Assembly: GCF_014042355.1 (NCBI RefSeq)
Contig: NZ_JACEZU010000003.1
Coordinates: 372,001 to 436,000 of the forward strand
Source: Rugamonas apoptosis
GTDB taxonomy: Bacteria; Pseudomonadota; Gammaproteobacteria; Burkholderiales; Burkholderiaceae_D
Length of the DNA stretch: 64,000 nt
Direction of reading: 5' to 3'
How positions within the stretch are numbered: position 1 is the stretch's first letter; every line of letters starts with the position of its first letter. This document shows, piece after piece, positions 53,243 to 60,685 of this stretch. The translations under genes were made by a program, and so were the position numbers. The notes below the pieces were generated by a model that was given only the letters and a program-made list of their open reading frames with translations, had not been told where the DNA came from and ran no database searches.

Positions 53243-54601
53243 TTAGCGCGCGGCGAGCGCCTTGATGGCGTCCATGGCCGCGTTGCCGGGCAGGGTGGCC
53301 TGCACCTGGTTGCGGCCACTTTCCTTGGCCACGTACATGGCGCGGTCGGCCGCCACGAACAGCGATTCCGTGCTGTCGAGCTGGTGGGGCAGGATGGTCG
53401 ACACGCCGATGCTGACCGTGATCCACGGCGAGGTGAGCGAACGGGGATGGGGCAGTTGCAGCGATTCCACGTGGGCGCGGATCGATTCGGCCAGCAGGTA
53501 GGCCGAGTCGGCGTCCGTTTCAGCGAACAGCAGCACGAATTCCTCGCCGCCGTAGCGGGCCGCCAGGTCGGTGGGGCGCAGCGCATGCGAAGCGATGGCC
53601 TGCGCCACCTGCTGCAAACAGGCGTCGCCGGCCGCATGGCCCAGGGTGTCGTTGTACAGCTTGAAGTGGTCCACGTCCAGCACCACCAGCGACAGCGGCA
53701 GGCCGCTGCGCAGGGCGCGCTGCCATTCTTTTTCCAGGAAGGCGTCGAAGTGGCGGCGGTTGGCGATCATGGTCAGCGGATCGACCATGGCGGCGCGCTG
53801 CAGCGCATCCTCCGATTGCTTGTGGTGGGTGATGTCGTGCAGCAGGCCGATGAACAGGGGCTGGCGCAGATACATGGGGGTAAGCGTCAGGTCCATGCAC
53901 ACGGAGTCGCCATTGTGGTGGCGGATGATCACTTCGCGCGTGCCGTGGTTGTGGGCCGTTTGCGGCGCGGCCGCGTAGCGCGCGAAGTAGTCCAGGTATT
54001 CCTGCGCCACCATGGGGTTGAGCAGCTCGGCGATGGAGCGCCCGGCCAGTTCGTTTTCCTGGTAGCCCAGGTATTTGTCGCAAGCCGGGTTGGTGAACTG
54101 GATGCGGCCGTCCGCCTCGATGATCAGCAAGCCCTCGGCCATGTTGTTGACGATGGTGCGCAGGCGTTCGGCCTGTTCTTCCTGGTTCTCGCTGTTGCTG
54201 CGGATTTGCAGCTGGGTGCGCACACGGGCGCACACTTCGGCCATGCGCAGCGGCTTGCCGATGTAGTCCACGGCGCCGATGTCGAAGCCGGCCACCACGT
54301 CCTCCGTCTCCGTGCGCGCGCTCATGAAGATGACGGGAATGCGCTGGGTGGCGGTGTTGCTCTTGAGCTGGCGGCAGGTCTCGAAACCATCCATGCCCGG
54401 CATGACCACGTCCAGCAGGATCAGGTCCGGATGCACCCGGCGCGCGATCTGCAGCGCCCGTTCGCCGGAGGTGGCGACAAACGTCTGGTAACCCTGCTGC
54501 ACCATCATCTTGCGCAACGTGCTCAGATTATCCGGCGCATCGTCCACGATCAGGATGGCGGCGTCGCGCCGCGCCGCAAAGCTCAGGCCTGCTGGATTCA
54601 T
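53243..54601 (-). CDS. Response regulator with PAS and diguanylate cyclase domains
   Basis: A 452-residue signalling protein. An N-terminal receiver domain (about residues 14-130; LIVDD and LLDVVMPGMDGF with the phosphorylated aspartate, then SAR and GKP) is followed by a PAS domain (about 150-270) and a GGDEF domain. The catalytic motif is GGEEF (351-355), and the product-inhibition site RPTD (342-345) lies five residues ahead, so the enzyme should make cyclic di-GMP with feedback control. No sensor kinase gene is adjacent, so the input is unknown. The frame is open upstream to 54931, but MNPAGLSFAARRDAAIL at 54601 is the sensible start. Confidence 0.9.
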   Translation of the reverse strand: MNPAGLSFAARRDAAILIVDDAPDNLSTLRKMMVQQGYQTFVATSGERALQIARRVHPDLILLDVVMPGMDGFETCRQLKSNTATQRIPVIFMSARTETEDVVAGFDIGAVDYIGKPLRMAEVCARVRTQLQIRSNSENQEEQAERLRTIVNNMAEGLLIIEADGRIQFTNPACDKYLGYQENELAGRSIAELLNPMVAQEYLDYFARYAAAPQTAHNHGTREVIIRHHNGDSVCMDLTLTPMYLRQPLFIGLLHDITHHKQSEDALQRAAMVDPLTMIANRRHFDAFLEKEWQRALRSGLPLSLVVLDVDHFKLYNDTLGHAAGDACLQQVAQAIASHALRPTDLAARYGGEEFVLLFAETDADSAYLLAESIRAHVESLQLPHPRSLTSPWITVSIGVSTILPHQLDSTESLFVAADRAMYVAKESGRNQVQATLPGNAAMDAIKALAAR

Positions 54602-54970
54602 TGGTCCGTATCCTGACAGGGACGGCCGCCGGCGACACCATGCGGCAAGGCCGTGGCGACGGGACGGAGGGCGGATGGAAGTGCGCTTGGGTACAAAGGC
54701 TGGCCTGACAGTGAAGTGACTATCCGTCCAAATAATACCGCTTTGCAATGTGTAATTGTGAAAATAAATGCAGGGATATTCGAGGAAAACTTCAGAATTT
54801 ATGCGTGACGGCCGCAGATACGGGGAATTGCATGACTTTTTATCATGTTCTCCGTTTCCCTTGGGAATATTTGTTACTTTTGGTGGCAAGGCTGCGGCGC
54901 GCGATGGCGTGCAGCGGCCGCCGCACGCCATCGCCGGCGGTGCCGGCGGCGTGGGCGGAGGCGGGGGCGC
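54602..54970. other. 369-base gene-free region with hairpin
   Basis: No gene is supported. Between 54720 and 54890 it is AT-rich and probably holds the promoter of the diguanylate cyclase gene on the minus strand (a TATTAT element reads on that strand at 54732-54737, with no clear -35). The GC-rich end near the aminotransferase stop contains the long hairpin described separately. Forward reading frames here run antisense into the aminotransferase gene and have no ribosome-binding site. Confidence 0.5.
54901..54934 (-). terminator. Perfect 12-base-pair hairpin after the aminotransferase gene
   Basis: GCGATGGCGTGC (54901-54912) and GCACGCCATCGC (54923-54934) are perfectly complementary around a ten-base loop that itself contains GCGGCCGC. 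It lies 37 bases downstream of the aminotransferase stop on the minus strand. No U-rich tail follows, so it is either an atypical terminator or a transcript-end stabiliser. Confidence 0.55.
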
Positions 54971-56164
54971 TTACACCTTGGCGGCGATCAGCTTGCCCAG
55001 GGTGGCGATGCCGGTGCGGATGCGCTCCGGCGGCACGGTCACGAACGACAGGCGGAAAGTGTTGGTTTCCGGCTCGTTGGCGTAGAAAGGTGCACCCGGC
55101 ACGAAGGCGACCTGGTTGGCGATCGCTTCGTCCAGCAGTTCCATGGCGTTGACGTGCTTGGGCAGGGTGACCCAGATGAACATGCCGCCTTCAGGTTTGG
55201 TCCACTGGACGCTGGCGGGGAAGTGTTCGGCCATCGCGTCCAGCATCACCTGGCACTGGTCGCCGTACAGGTGGCGGATCTGCGGGATGTGGCGTTCCAG
55301 GAAGCCGTCCTTGATCACGCGGTGCACCACCATCTGGGTCAACTGCGAGGTGTGCAGGTCGGCCGCCTGCTTGGCCAGTTCCAGGCGGCGCACCAGCGGC
55401 AGCGGAGCCACCACGTAACCGAGGCGGATACCGGGCGTCAGCACCTTGGAGAAGGAACCCATGTAGATCACGCCGTCCGGGTTCATGGCCACCATCTTCG
55501 GCAGCGGCTCGCCCTTGTAGCTCAGGGCGCCGTACGGATCATCCTCGATCAGCGGCAGGCCGAGGCGGGCGCAGGTTTCCACCAGTTGCTGGCGGCGTTC
55601 CACCGACAGCGTGCGGCCGGTGGGGTTCTGGAAGTTGGGTAGCGCGTACAGCAGGCGCGCGCCTTGCGCCACCTTGTCCAGCGAGGACGGCACCAGGCCG
55701 TGGTCGTCCGTTTCCACCGACACGAATTCAGGGCGGTACACGGAGAACGCTTGCAGCGCGCCCAGGTAGGACGGGGTTTCCACCAGCACCCGGCTGCCTT
55801 CGTCGATCAGCACTTTGCCCAGCAGGTCCAGCGCCTGCTGCGAACCGGACGTCATCAGCACCTGTTCCGGCACGATTTTCACGCCGTTGGTGGAGAGCGA
55901 GTCGGCGATCCACTGGCGCAGCGGCAGGTAGCCATCGGTGGGGCCATATTGCAGCGCCACGTTGCCCGAGTCGGTCAGCACCTGGTCGAACGCTTCCTTC
56001 ATCTCGGCCACGGGGAAGGTGGCGGGCGAGGGCAGGCCGCCGGCGAACGAGGTGATCTCGGGACGCTGGGTGATCTTCAGGATCTCGCGGATGAAGGAAC
56101 TTTGCATCTGTTGCGCGCGCTCGGAGAAGCGCCACGGCATCGGATTCGGGTTTTCAATTTTCAT
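54971..56164 (-). CDS. PLP-dependent aminotransferase (class I/II, LysN-like)
   Basis: A 397-residue fold-type I aminotransferase. The PLP lysine is K240 in MGSFSKVLTPGIRLGYV, and the substrate loop FAGGLPSPATFP (about residues 40-51) is typical of the 2-aminoadipate/aromatic/branched-chain group that includes LysN and MocR C-terminal domains. It transfers an amino group between an amino acid and a 2-oxoacid. It is the last gene of a minus-strand group with RidA, a DMT transporter and a serine/threonine dehydratase. The start is directly preceded by a TGAGACATGT region without a strong ribosome-binding site. Confidence 0.88.
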   Translation of the reverse strand: MKIENPNPMPWRFSERAQQMQSSFIREILKITQRPEITSFAGGLPSPATFPVAEMKEAFDQVLTDSGNVALQYGPTDGYLPLRQWIADSLSTNGVKIVPEQVLMTSGSQQALDLLGKVLIDEGSRVLVETPSYLGALQAFSVYRPEFVSVETDDHGLVPSSLDKVAQGARLLYALPNFQNPTGRTLSVERRQQLVETCARLGLPLIEDDPYGALSYKGEPLPKMVAMNPDGVIYMGSFSKVLTPGIRLGYVVAPLPLVRRLELAKQAADLHTSQLTQMVVHRVIKDGFLERHIPQIRHLYGDQCQVMLDAMAEHFPASVQWTKPEGGMFIWVTLPKHVNAMELLDEAIANQVAFVPGAPFYANEPETNTFRLSFVTVPPERIRTGIATLGKLIAAKV

Positions 56165-56267
56165 ACATGTCTCACTGAGTTAGAAGCCGGGCATGGCCCG
56201 GACTTGTAGCCAGGCGCGCTTGTGGCGGCCTGCGAATGAGCGGCGCCGGGTAGGCGCCGCCCGGGAA

Positions 56268-56729
56268 TTACGCGACTTCCACCACCAGGTCGATCTCGAC
56301 GCAGCAGCCGAGTGGAATCTGGGCCACGCCGAAAGCGGCGCGGGCGTGCTTGCCGGCGTCGCCGAACACTTCGCCCAGCAGCTCGGAGGCGCCGTTGGTG
56401 ACCAGGTGGTGTTCCGTGAAGTCTGGGGTGGAGTTCACCAGGCTGGTGAGCTTGACGATGCGGCGCACGCGCGCCAGGTCACCGCCCACGGCTTCCTGCA
56501 AGGTGCCCATCAGGGCCACGGCCACGCCGCGCGCGGCGGCTTTGCCCTCTTCGGTGCTGATGTTCTTGCCCAGTTGACCCACCCATGGCGAGCCGTCCGC
56601 CTTGCGCGCGATATGACCGGACAGGAATACCAGGTTGCCGCTCTGGACGTACATGACGTAGGCGGCTACCGGCGCGGCGGGCGCGGTCAGGGTGATGTCG
56701 AGGGCTTTCAGTTTTTCGTAGACGGACAT
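56268..56729 (-). CDS. RidA family imine/enamine deaminase
   Basis: A 153-residue RidA/YjgF/UK114-family protein, from the longer subgroup (most are about 130 residues). The key arginine for imine binding is in HARAAFGVAQIPLGCCVEID. Family members hydrolyse 2-aminoacrylate and other reactive enamines made by PLP enzymes. The partner here is probably the serine/threonine dehydratase 1.2 kb upstream in the same direction; serine or threonine dehydration makes exactly these enamines. CCTCAT on the forward strand shows a GAACCCT-like weak ribosome-binding site. It sits 103 bases before the aminotransferase gene. Confidence 0.88.
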   Translation of the reverse strand: MSVYEKLKALDITLTAPAAPVAAYVMYVQSGNLVFLSGHIARKADGSPWVGQLGKNISTEEGKAAARGVAVALMGTLQEAVGGDLARVRRIVKLTSLVNSTPDFTEHHLVTNGASELLGEVFGDAGKHARAAFGVAQIPLGCCVEIDLVVEVA

Positions 56730-56930
56730 GAGGGTTCCAATAAGTGAAAATGGGTGAAGTCGAACGAGCGACGGGTTTATTTATCGTGCGGTTTTATCGC
56801 TTTTTTTGGCCGTGGGTGTGCGGTTGGGTGCATCTGGCATGGCGGGCGCGTTGTGCGCGGCAGACCGTTATTGTACGTCGTGCCGGGGGCGCTGCCCACA
56901 AAGGAGGCAAAATCAGAATTCTCTACGGTT

Positions 56931-57860
56931 TTAACCCCGCTTCACCTGCATTTTGCGGCCCGCACCCACCACAACGATCACCGCCAGTGCAAATAACAGG
57001 GTAGTCCATTCCAGCGCTTCGCCCAGTAACAGGGCCGCGCCCAGCATGGTCAGGAACGGTTGCACCAGCTGCACCTGGCCGACCCGGGCCACGCCGCCCA
57101 GCGCCATGCCGCGATACCAGAAGAAGAAAGCGATGAACATGGAGAACAGCGATATGTAGGCGAATCCGGCCCAGGCGCGGGCGCCGGCGGCGGCGATGTG
57201 GGCCGCGTCGTGCCAGAGCAGCCAGGCCACGACCGGCGCCAGCACGGGCGCCGCCAGCAGCAGCGCCCAGCAGATCACTTGCGGCGCGCCCAGGCGCTGG
57301 GCCAGCTTGCCGCCTTCCGCATAGCCCATCGCCGCCAACAGTACGGCCGCCAGCAGCGCCAGGTCGGCCGGGCGCAGGCTGCCGCCGCTGCCGTGCAGGG
57401 CGAAGCCGGCCACCAGCGCCGTGCCCAGCACGGCCATGCACCAGAATCCGGCCGAGGGGCGCTCGCCGCCGCGCAGCGCGGCCCACACGGCCGTGGCCAG
57501 CGGCAGCATGCCCACCAGTACCGCGCCGTGGGTGGCCGGCACGGACCGCATGGCGATCGACGTCAGCCACGGAAAACCGATGATGCAGCCCCCAGCCACA
57601 CAGGCCAAGGGGATAAGGGCCGAGCGCGGTGGCCACGGCGCCTTGTTCCAGCCCAGCCACAGGGCGGCGCAGCAGGCTGCCGTCACGGCGCGGCCCAGCG
57701 CCACGAAGGCGGGATCGAGGTCGGCCACGGCCATCCGGGTGAAAGGCAGGGTGAGACTGAACATGGCCACGCCGATCAGCCCGAGCAGCATGCCGACGGC
57801 ATCGTCGCTCAGGCGGGTGGTGGTGGCCAGGGGCCGGGGAATGGTGGCTGGTGTTTGCAT
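56931..57860 (-). CDS. EamA/DMT family transporter
   Basis: A 309-residue inner-membrane exporter with ten hydrophobic helices in two EamA repeats and no histidine tail, unlike the DMT gene at 31843. This subgroup often exports amino acids such as threonine, homoserine or cysteine. It lies 95 bases downstream of the serine/threonine dehydratase and 201 bases upstream of RidA on the same strand, so overflow of an amino acid or relief of toxic amino acid is a reasonable role. A GGAAGC element precedes the start. Confidence 0.86.
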   Translation of the reverse strand: MQTPATIPRPLATTTRLSDDAVGMLLGLIGVAMFSLTLPFTRMAVADLDPAFVALGRAVTAACCAALWLGWNKAPWPPRSALIPLACVAGGCIIGFPWLTSIAMRSVPATHGAVLVGMLPLATAVWAALRGGERPSAGFWCMAVLGTALVAGFALHGSGGSLRPADLALLAAVLLAAMGYAEGGKLAQRLGAPQVICWALLLAAPVLAPVVAWLLWHDAAHIAAAGARAWAGFAYISLFSMFIAFFFWYRGMALGGVARVGQVQLVQPFLTMLGAALLLGEALEWTTLLFALAVIVVVGAGRKMQVKRG

Positions 57861-57955
57861 GGTGGATTGCTTCCTGTTCCTGTCCTTGTTCCTGTTGTGT
57901 ACCTGGTTTGGGATGGTCAGTGCCGGTACAGTCGATAGCCGTGTGCGGGCGCCGC

Positions 57956-58924
57956 TCAGGCGCCTTGCAGCACGCCGGCCAGCATGGCGGTGTCCACATT
58001 GCCGCCCGTCAGGGCCAGGCCGATGCTGCGCCCGCGCCAGGCCGGGTCTTGTTGCAAGGCCAGGGCGGCGGCCAGCGCGGCGGCCCCGGCACCCTCGGCC
58101 ACGTTGTGCGTGGCGCGGTGGTACAGGCGCATGGCGGCGGCCACCTGCTCGTCGCTGACGGCCACCACGTCGCCCACATGCGCCAGGATCATGGCCAGCG
58201 ATTGCGGGTCGGGCACGCGGCAGGCCAGGCCGTCGGCCAGTACGGTGGTGACGGGCGATTCGACGCTGCGCCGGGCCCGGAACGACAGCTGGTAGGCCAG
58301 CGCGTGCTGCGACACGACGCCGATGATGGGCATGTGCAGCCCCAGCGCGTTGCGTGCGGCGACGGCGGCGCAGATGCCGGAGCCCTGGCCGATGGGGGCC
58401 AGCAGCAGTTCCAGCCCCGGCTGGGCGCGCAGCAGCTCCATCCAGCCCGTGGCCACGCCGGCCATCAGGTCGGGATGGTAGGACGGCACCATGTGCAGCC
58501 CGTCACGCTCGGCCAGCATCAGCGCGTGTTCGCGGCTGGCCTGGTAGTCGGCGCCATGTTCGATCAGCTGCGCGCCCAGCGCGCGCATGCCGGCGTTTTT
58601 CTCCGTGCTGTTCCCACGCGGGACCACGATGGTCGCTTGCAGGCCGTGGCGGCGCGCCGCGTAGGCCAGCGACAGCCCGTGGTTGCCGCGCGTGGCCAGC
58701 ACGATCCCTTTGACGCCGGGCAAACGACGTGCAAGTGCTGCTACGTAGACCAGCCCACCGCGTACCTTGAAGGCGCCGGTCGGGGTATGATTTTCGTGCT
58801 TGATCCACGTTTCCACGCCCAGTGCTTCGTTCAGCAGGGGCCAGCTGTATTGCGGCGTGGGCGGCATGGCGGCGTAGACGGTGGCGCCGGCGGCGTCGAG
58901 GTCGGAACTGGTGGGCAGGTGCAT
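57956..58924 (-). CDS. PLP-dependent serine/threonine dehydratase-like enzyme
   Basis: A 322-residue fold-type II PLP enzyme. The Schiff-base lysine is K53 in TPTGAFKVRGG, and ATRGNHGLS is the glycine-rich phosphate loop homologous to SSGNHAQ. The C-terminal serine loop TGGNVD is present, with no regulatory ACT domain, so this resembles catabolic dehydratases (TdcB-like) or hydroxyaspartate dehydratases. The product enamine would be hydrolysed by the RidA protein of the same group. It is divergent from the MocR regulator, which probably controls it. Confidence 0.87.
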   Translation of the reverse strand: MHLPTSSDLDAAGATVYAAMPPTPQYSWPLLNEALGVETWIKHENHTPTGAFKVRGGLVYVAALARRLPGVKGIVLATRGNHGLSLAYAARRHGLQATIVVPRGNSTEKNAGMRALGAQLIEHGADYQASREHALMLAERDGLHMVPSYHPDLMAGVATGWMELLRAQPGLELLLAPIGQGSGICAAVAARNALGLHMPIIGVVSQHALAYQLSFRARRSVESPVTTVLADGLACRVPDPQSLAMILAHVGDVVAVSDEQVAAAMRLYHRATHNVAEGAGAAALAAALALQQDPAWRGRSIGLALTGGNVDTAMLAGVLQGA

Positions 58925-58983
58925 GGCGGTTTCCCCGGTAGGTGGCTTTGTGTAGGCGATGGGTGTATCCTAAGCGACAACAC

Positions 58984-59050
58984 CAGTACAGTCCCAATAC
59001 ACTTTCCCACATAATTTCAGATACTGTGACGGTAATATGACCAATACACT
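58984..59050. promoter_or_regulatory. Candidate MocR binding repeats
   Basis: CAGTACAGT (58984-58992) and CAATACACT (58995-59003) are similar direct repeats one helical turn apart, and an exact CAATACACT recurs at 59042-59050 inside the start of the regulator gene. An inverted GGATACACC also lies at 58962-58970. MocR/GabR regulators bind spaced direct repeats of this length, so control of both divergent promoters is plausible. Confidence 0.5.
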
Positions 59051-60551
59051 GACCCCGGACGCACCCATACAGCCAGGCAAGGCGCGGCCCGTCGCGCTGG
59101 TGGCGCTGTTGTCGCGGGAATCGGGCGAGTCGCTGATCGACCAGATCGTCCGCTCGGTGGCCGCCCGCATCGACGACCGCCTGCTGCGCGGCGGCGCGCG
59201 CATGCCATCGATCCGCCAGTTCGCCGCCGCGCATGGCGTGTCCGCCTTCACCGTGGTGGCCAGTTACGACAAGCTGGTGGCGCGCGGCTACCTGGAATCG
59301 CGCCGCGGCGCCGGCTTTTATGTGCGTGAACGGCCGGCGCTGGGCCCTGGCGCCGCCGCGCCGGGCACGGGGCAGGTGGCGAGCTTGCCGCAGGAACGTT
59401 TCGACGCCAAATCCATCGACGTGGTCTGGCTGGTGCGCAATATGTTCCGCCAGGTGCCGCACCAGCAAATGCCCGGCACGGGCGTGCTGCCGTCGGAATG
59501 GCTGGATGGCCCCATGGTGGCCAACGCGCTGCGCGCCGTCAGCCGCCAGCATCCGGGCACGCTGCTCAATTACGGTGTGCCGCATGGTTCGCTGCTGCTG
59601 CGCCAGCAGTTGCAGCGCAAGCTGGCGGAACAGGAAATTGGCGCTACGCCGGAGCAGATCGTCACCACCGCCGGCGTGACCCAGGCGCTGGACCTGGTGG
59701 CGCGCGAATTCCTGCGCCCCGGCGATACCGTCTTCGTCGACGATCCGGCCTGGTTCCTGATGTTCGGTTCCTTCGCCGCGCTGGGCGCCAAGGTGGTGGG
59801 CGTGCCGCGGCTGGCCGATGGCCCCGACATCGCCCAGCTCACCCAATTGGCCGCCATCCACCGGCCCAAGCTGTTCGTCATCAATTCGGTGCTGCACAAT
59901 CCCAGTTCCACCTCGCTGTCGGCGGCCAAGGCGTTCCAGGTGCTGCGGCTGGCTGAGGAATACGGGTTCGTCATCGTGGAGGACGACATTTATTGCGACC
60001 TGCATCCGGGCAGCGCGGTGCAGCCGGCCACCCGCATGGCGGCGCTCGACCAACTGCGCCGCGTGATTTATCTGGGCGGCTTTTCCAAGACCATGGCGGC
60101 CAACCTGCGGGTGGGTTACATCGCCACTTCGCACGCATGGGCCGAGCGCCTGGCCGACCGCAAGATGCTGACCACCCTGACCACCAGCGACATCGGCGAG
60201 CGGGTGGTGTACAAGGTGCTGTCCGAGGGCGCCTATCGCAAGCACACCGACCGGGTGCGGGCGCGGCTCGATGGCGTGCGCACCAAGACTATCCGCCAGC
60301 TGGAGCGGCTGGGCATGACCATTGACCTGGCGCCGACCGCCGGCATGTTCGTGTGGGCCGACGCCGGTTGCGATACCAACGCGCTGACCGAGCGGGCATC
60401 GGCGGAAGGGCTGCTGCTGGCGCCCGGTAGCCTGTTCTCGCCGCAGCAGTTGCCGTCGACTCGCATGCGGCTCAACGTGGCCGCCATGCAGGATGCGGCC
60501 GTGTGGCGTTTCCTTGAGCGGGAACTGCCGCGTGGCCGCGGCGCACGTTAG
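59037..60551 (+). CDS. MocR family regulator (GntR helix-turn-helix plus aminotransferase domain)
   Basis: A 504-residue regulator. The N-terminal winged helix is MPSIRQFAAAHGVSAFTV with LVARGYLESRRGAGFYV; the remaining 400 residues form a fold-type I aminotransferase domain with the PLP lysine K351 in GGFSKTMAANLRVGYIA. MocR proteins use bound PLP and an amino acid to switch gene expression. It faces the dehydratase-DMT-RidA-aminotransferase group, so an amino acid handled by those enzymes is the likely signal. Repeats in the intergenic region may be its operators. No independent metabolic role is expected. Confidence 0.91.
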   Translation: MTNTLTPDAPIQPGKARPVALVALLSRESGESLIDQIVRSVAARIDDRLLRGGARMPSIRQFAAAHGVSAFTVVASYDKLVARGYLESRRGAGFYVRERPALGPGAAAPGTGQVASLPQERFDAKSIDVVWLVRNMFRQVPHQQMPGTGVLPSEWLDGPMVANALRAVSRQHPGTLLNYGVPHGSLLLRQQLQRKLAEQEIGATPEQIVTTAGVTQALDLVAREFLRPGDTVFVDDPAWFLMFGSFAALGAKVVGVPRLADGPDIAQLTQLAAIHRPKLFVINSVLHNPSSTSLSAAKAFQVLRLAEEYGFVIVEDDIYCDLHPGSAVQPATRMAALDQLRRVIYLGGFSKTMAANLRVGYIATSHAWAERLADRKMLTTLTTSDIGERVVYKVLSEGAYRKHTDRVRARLDGVRTKTIRQLERLGMTIDLAPTAGMFVWADAGCDTNALTERASAEGLLLAPGSLFSPQQLPSTRMRLNVAAMQDAAVWRFLERELPRGRGAR

Positions 60552-60594
60552 GGTAGATCAGTAGTGGAGGCGGTGGCAGCACATTTTTTGCAAT

Positions 60595-60628
60595 ACAGCT
60601 CACGCATCACAGCTCACGCATTACAGCC
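60595..60628. repeat. 14-base tandem repeat upstream of the FAAL gene
   Basis: ACAGCTCACGCATC (60595-60608) and ACAGCTCACGCATT (60609-60622) are repeated in tandem, followed by a partial third copy ACAGCC (60623-60628). It lies about 60 bases upstream of the synthetase-reductase gene, in its probable leader. Confidence 0.75.
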
Positions 60629-60685
60629 AACTTTCTAACTGCACGAGTTGTCCTATGAAGCCGTGCATCGCCGGAGCTTGCGCCC

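Noticed and set aside
54748-55152. Forward-strand open frames in the region between the cyclase and aminotransferase genes
   Set aside because: No ribosome-binding site, cysteine/arginine-rich composition, and the second half is antisense to the aminotransferase.
58503-60245. Minus-strand open frame of 580 codons
   Set aside because: It runs antisense through the MocR gene and out of frame into the dehydratase gene; no domain is recognisable.
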